Assembly (NCBI GenBank): GCA_046262635.1
Contig: JBHEMK010000162.1
Coordinates: 1 to 8,358 of the forward strand
Reading direction: 5' to 3'
From: JBHEMK01 sp046262635
GTDB lineage: Bacteria; Actinomycetota; Thermoleophilia; Gaiellales; Gaiellaceae
Length of the DNA: 8,358 nucleotides
The notes below the pieces were generated by a model. That model ran no database searches, was not told the origin of the DNA, and was given only the letters and a program-made list of their open reading frames with translations. Below are positions 6,489 to 8,358 of the stretch, piece after piece; position 1 is the first letter of the stretch; every line of letters begins with the position of its first letter. The position numbers and the translations under genes were made by a program.

Positions 6489-6913
6489 CAGCGCTCCCGA
6501 CGGACGAGCGCCGCGACGATCCCGAAGGCGCCGATCATGGTCAGCGATCCCGGTGCGAGCAGCGGCGGGCCCATGACGAGGTTGTAGGTCGGCTCGGAAA
6601 AGCCGCCCGGCTTCTTCCTCACGCCCTGAACGTGCGTGACGATCCCGACCAGCCCGTCCAGCGCGTAGAGCGTGCCGAAGAGCGGCAGCCAGCGCTTCGC
6701 GACCCGCTCGGAGTAGAGGCCGGCGATCCCGGCGGCCGTCAGCGGAGGCGTGAGGACGATCGGCGTCCACATCCACCTGTCGCCGAACGAGCCTTTGTAG
6801 TGCTCGAGGTAGATCTCGAACGCGAGCGGTGGCGCGCTGAGGGCGGTCGCGAGGCAGAGCAGCTTCTGCATCCGGCCCTGACGGATGTTGCGGAGGAGCT
6901 TGATCAAGTCCAT
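6488..6913 (-). CDS. Small four-helix integral membrane protein, function unknown
   Basis: I do not recognise a named family for this 141-aa protein. It has four hydrophobic segments at about 18-36, 48-67, 76-95 and 112-137, a positively charged N-terminus (KLLRNIRQGRMQK) and the C-terminus VRRER, consistent with both ends in the cytoplasm. Two histidines, H38 and H94, lie at helix ends; the GGFSEPTYNLVMGPP stretch (103-117) looks like a conserved loop. The start ATG at 6913 overlaps the preceding gene by 10 nt and has the best ribosome site of the operon (AAAGGAGG, seven bases away). It sits immediately before the dehydrogenase subunit 3 and GMC genes, at the place where a cytochrome subunit might be expected. 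A role as membrane anchor or electron conduit for that enzyme is inference from position; a CXXCH haem c motif is absent. Confidence 0.85.
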   Translation of the reverse strand: MDLIKLLRNIRQGRMQKLLCLATALSAPPLAFEIYLEHYKGSFGDRWMWTPIVLTPPLTAAGIAGLYSERVAKRWLPLFGTLYALDGLVGIVTHVQGVRKKPGGFSEPTYNLVMGPPLLAPGSLTMIGAFGIVAALVRRER

Positions 6914-7998
6914 CGCTCCGCCTCCTTTCGCTTCAGCTCGAGGCCATTGCCGGCCCGAGCGCGGTCGGGCCGCAGCGCGCCGGCCTCCGGCTCGAGAACG
7001 CCGTCGAAGAGCATTGACTCGACGCGCACGTGGTCGTGGAAATACTCGAGGTGGCGGAGGCGACGGACTGCGGCGAGCCCGTGCGCCGAAAGCTGCGGAG
7101 CGCAGTGGCCGGAGAGGTCGAGCTGGAGCGCGTCGGCGAGGGCGGCGACGGCCAGCAGACCGCTGTAGCCGCCGCAGCGGGTGACGTCCGCCTGGAGGCA
7201 GTCGACGACGGGTGCGAGCAGCCGGAACGACGCGAGCGTGTCACCGTACTCGCCCGCGGCGATCTCGAGCCCGGGCGGCCCCTCGTCTCGCAGCAGGCGC
7301 AGGCCATCGACGTCCTCGGAGGAGACCGGCTCCTCGAACCACGTGACGCCCCAGTCGGATGCGTACCGGACCGCCCAGGCGAGTGCCTGCTTGCGGCCGA
7401 ACGCGCCGTTGGCGTCGACGAAGAGCTCGGCCCCGTCGCCGATCGCATCGCGGGCCGCGTCGAGCCGCTTCGGATCGGCCTGCGGATCGCGGCCGAGCTT
7501 CATCTTCACGCGCGGGATCCCCTCCTCCACCCACCCGCGCAGCTGGCCGGCCAGGCGTTCGAGCCCGTAGGAGGTGAAGCCCCCGCTCCCGTACACCGGC
7601 ACGGTCTCGCGCGCAGCGCCGAGGAGACTGACGAGCGGCTGTCCGAGCAACCTGGCTTTCAAATCCCAGAGCGCGGTGTCGACGGCCGAGAGCGCCATCA
7701 ACCCGAGCCCCGGCCGGCCGACGTTGCGCAGCGCGCGGCTCATCGCCTGCCAGGCGGCGGGGACGTCGAGCGCGTCCAGGCCACGGATCGCCTCGGCGAG
7801 TTTTCCCCGAACGAGCGCTGCCGCCGCCGCATCGGTGTAGGTGTAGCCGAGACCGGTCTCTCCGCCCGCGTGGACCTCGACGACCACGATCGTCGTGGAG
7901 TCCCACTCGAGCGTCCCGTCCGACTCCGGCTCGTCGGTCGGAACGGTGTATGCCGAGACGTCGAGCGCCTCGACCGCGGCATCCAGTGAGACGACCAT
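6904..7998 (-). CDS. Enolase-superfamily enzyme, mandelate racemase subgroup
   Basis: This 364-aa protein has the two-domain enolase-superfamily layout: an N-terminal capping domain (to about residue 130) and a barrel that abstracts the proton next to a carboxylate with Mg2+ help, in acid-sugar dehydratases or racemases. Catalytic residues are all visible: the KxK motif at K165/K167 (VKMKLG), metal ligands D195 (FVDANGAF), E222 (WFEEP) and E250 (AAGEYGD), and the His-Asp pair H298 (SGHCAPQ) with D271 (ADVTRCGG). This combination marks the mandelate racemase subgroup and an intact active site. The tail has EYFHDHVRVESMLFDG (318-333). The ATG at 7998 overlaps the preceding stop as TGATG. Context with a sugar oxidase and a GH15 enzyme suggests an aldonic or uronic acid substrate, but specificity cannot be read from the sequence. 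Confidence 0.92.
   Translation of the reverse strand: MVVSLDAAVEALDVSAYTVPTDEPESDGTLEWDSTTIVVVEVHAGGETGLGYTYTDAAAAALVRGKLAEAIRGLDALDVPAAWQAMSRALRNVGRPGLGLMALSAVDTALWDLKARLLGQPLVSLLGAARETVPVYGSGGFTSYGLERLAGQLRGWVEEGIPRVKMKLGRDPQADPKRLDAARDAIGDGAELFVDANGAFGRKQALAWAVRYASDWGVTWFEEPVSSEDVDGLRLLRDEGPPGLEIAAGEYGDTLASFRLLAPVVDCLQADVTRCGGYSGLLAVAALADALQLDLSGHCAPQLSAHGLAAVRRLRHLEYFHDHVRVESMLFDGVLEPEAGALRPDRARAGNGLELKRKEAERWT
6921..6928 (-). promoter_or_regulatory. Shine-Dalgarno site for the membrane-protein gene
   Basis: AAAGGAGG lies within the 3' end of the enolase-superfamily gene, seven bases before the ATG at 6913. It fixes that ATG as the start despite the 10-nt overlap with the upstream gene. 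Confidence 0.75.
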
Positions 7999-8357
7999 CA
8001 GCGCCTCGGCAGGAACTCGGCGATCTTCTCCGTGAAGCTCTGGCGGATCATCCGGCGCGCGTCCGGATCACCCGCGAGGATCGCCTGCGTGAAGTGGTGT
8101 GCCTGCTCCAGGGTGATATGTGGCGGCAGCGGTGGCACCTCCGGATCGGTGATCGCCTCGAGCACGCACGGCCGGCTGCACGCGAGCGCCTCGTCCCATG
8201 CCGCGCCGACGTCCTCCGGCCGGTCGACGCGAATCCCCTCGAGTCCCAGGAGCTGCGCGTACTTTGCGTACGGGAAGTCGGGCAGTCGCTGCGACGCCTC
8301 GTACTTCGGGTCGCCCTCCATCGCCCGCTGCTCCCAGGTCACCTGATTGAGGTCGTC
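7998..8357 (-). CDS. Thiamine-pyrophosphate enzyme, PoxB/acetolactate synthase type (C-terminal part)
   Basis: Only the last 119 residues are in the window; the gene continues past the right edge. The visible start DDLNQVTWEQRAMEGDP is the end of the TPP/Mg-binding region of the pyruvate oxidase, acetolactate synthase and benzoylformate decarboxylase superfamily, followed by the usual LPDFPYAKYAQLLGLEGIRV segment, the parallel strand ending RPCVLEAITDPEVPPLPP, and a helical tail ending AEFLPRR. Enzymes of this type decarboxylate or oxidise a 2-oxo acid; the PoxB-like group works with FAD and quinones, but the part that would show FAD binding is outside. The GTG at 8342 is an internal codon, not the start. 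The stop at 7998-8000 overlaps the next gene's ATG. Confidence 0.88.
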   Translation of the reverse strand, partial: DDLNQVTWEQRAMEGDPKYEASQRLPDFPYAKYAQLLGLEGIRVDRPEDVGAAWDEALACSRPCVLEAITDPEVPPLPPHITLEQAHHFTQAILAGDPDARRMIRQSFTEKIAEFLPRR

Positions 8358-8358
8358 G

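Larger units (their letters stand above)
859..8357 (-). other. Eight-gene translationally coupled operon
   Basis: All eight minus-strand genes are joined by overlaps of 1 nt (TGATG at 7996-8000 and 6486-6490), 10 nt (6904-6913), 16 nt (4114-4129, if ATC is the start) and 4 nt (GTGA at 3638-3641, ATGA at 1842-1845), with only one gap, 17 nt, between subunit 3 and GMC. No space remains for internal promoters or terminators outside coding sequence. The promoter must lie beyond the right edge, since the first visible gene is already partial. Confidence 0.85.

Noticed and set aside
6489..6776. Upstream extension of the subunit 3 frame, which could have hidden a Tat signal
   Set aside because: The extra translation is a charged low-complexity sequence antagonistic to the membrane-protein gene, with no RR motif followed by a hydrophobic stretch.
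7030..7989. Open plus-strand frame of 319 codons opposite the enolase-superfamily gene
   Set aside because: Shadow frame; the minus strand carries a full set of enolase-superfamily catalytic residues.
1..8358. CRISPR arrays, tRNA or rRNA genes, insertion-sequence ends, prophage or toxin-antitoxin genes
   Set aside because: I looked on both strands and saw no regular direct repeats, no tRNA-like cloverleaf with CCA-type end, no transposase motifs and no phage genes.

Overview
The window is GC-rich bacterial chromosome. Third codon positions are mostly G or C, antisense frames stay open for hundreds of codons, and GTG or other non-ATG starts occur. The gene families suggest a high-GC soil-type bacterium, most likely an actinobacterium (perhaps Thermoleophilia such as Solirubrobacterales or Gaiellales). 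That placement is inference from gene content, because no rRNA or other marker gene is present.

Layout. Bases 2-538 (+ strand) carry the C-terminal part of a sugar-porter-type MFS transporter whose reading frame is broken three times. Bases 539-858 form a convergent intergenic stretch holding two GC-rich hairpins and one doubtful 50-codon hydrophobic ORF on the minus strand. From 859 to the right edge everything is on the minus strand. In transcription order (right to left) the genes are: a thiamine-pyrophosphate enzyme of the PoxB/acetolactate-synthase type (partial, 7998-8357), a mandelate-racemase-subgroup enolase-superfamily enzyme (6904-7998), a small four-helix membrane protein (6488-6913), a gluconate 2-dehydrogenase subunit 3 family protein (5784-6488), a GMC flavin oxidoreductase (4114-5766), a YciE/YciF (DUF892) ferritin-like protein (3638-4129), a GH15 glucoamylase/trehalase-type hydrolase (1842-3641) and a short-chain dehydrogenase with a C-terminal extension (859-1845).

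All seven junctions overlap or are separated by at most 17 nt (TGATG, 10-nt overlap, TGATG, 17-nt gap or TTGA, 16-nt overlap, GTGA, ATGA). This is therefore almost certainly one translationally coupled operon whose promoter lies beyond the right edge. Functionally it joins polysaccharide or disaccharide hydrolysis (GH15), flavin-dependent oxidation of a sugar or alcohol (GMC plus subunit 3, perhaps with the four-helix protein as membrane anchor), acid-sugar dehydration or epimerisation (enolase superfamily), a 2-oxo-acid TPP enzyme, an NAD(P)-dependent reductase and a stress-associated ferritin-like protein. Either a sugar-oxidation pathway or a general stress/dormancy metabolic island would fit; the sequence alone does not decide.

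Points most worth a second look: the small membrane protein sits where a cytochrome subunit is expected; the GMC enzyme has a cysteine cluster like that of Fe-S-containing FAD glucose dehydrogenases but with one ligand changed; the ferritin-like gene has a perfect Shine-Dalgarno sequence in front of an ATC codon; and the three frame breaks are all confined to the left-edge transporter.
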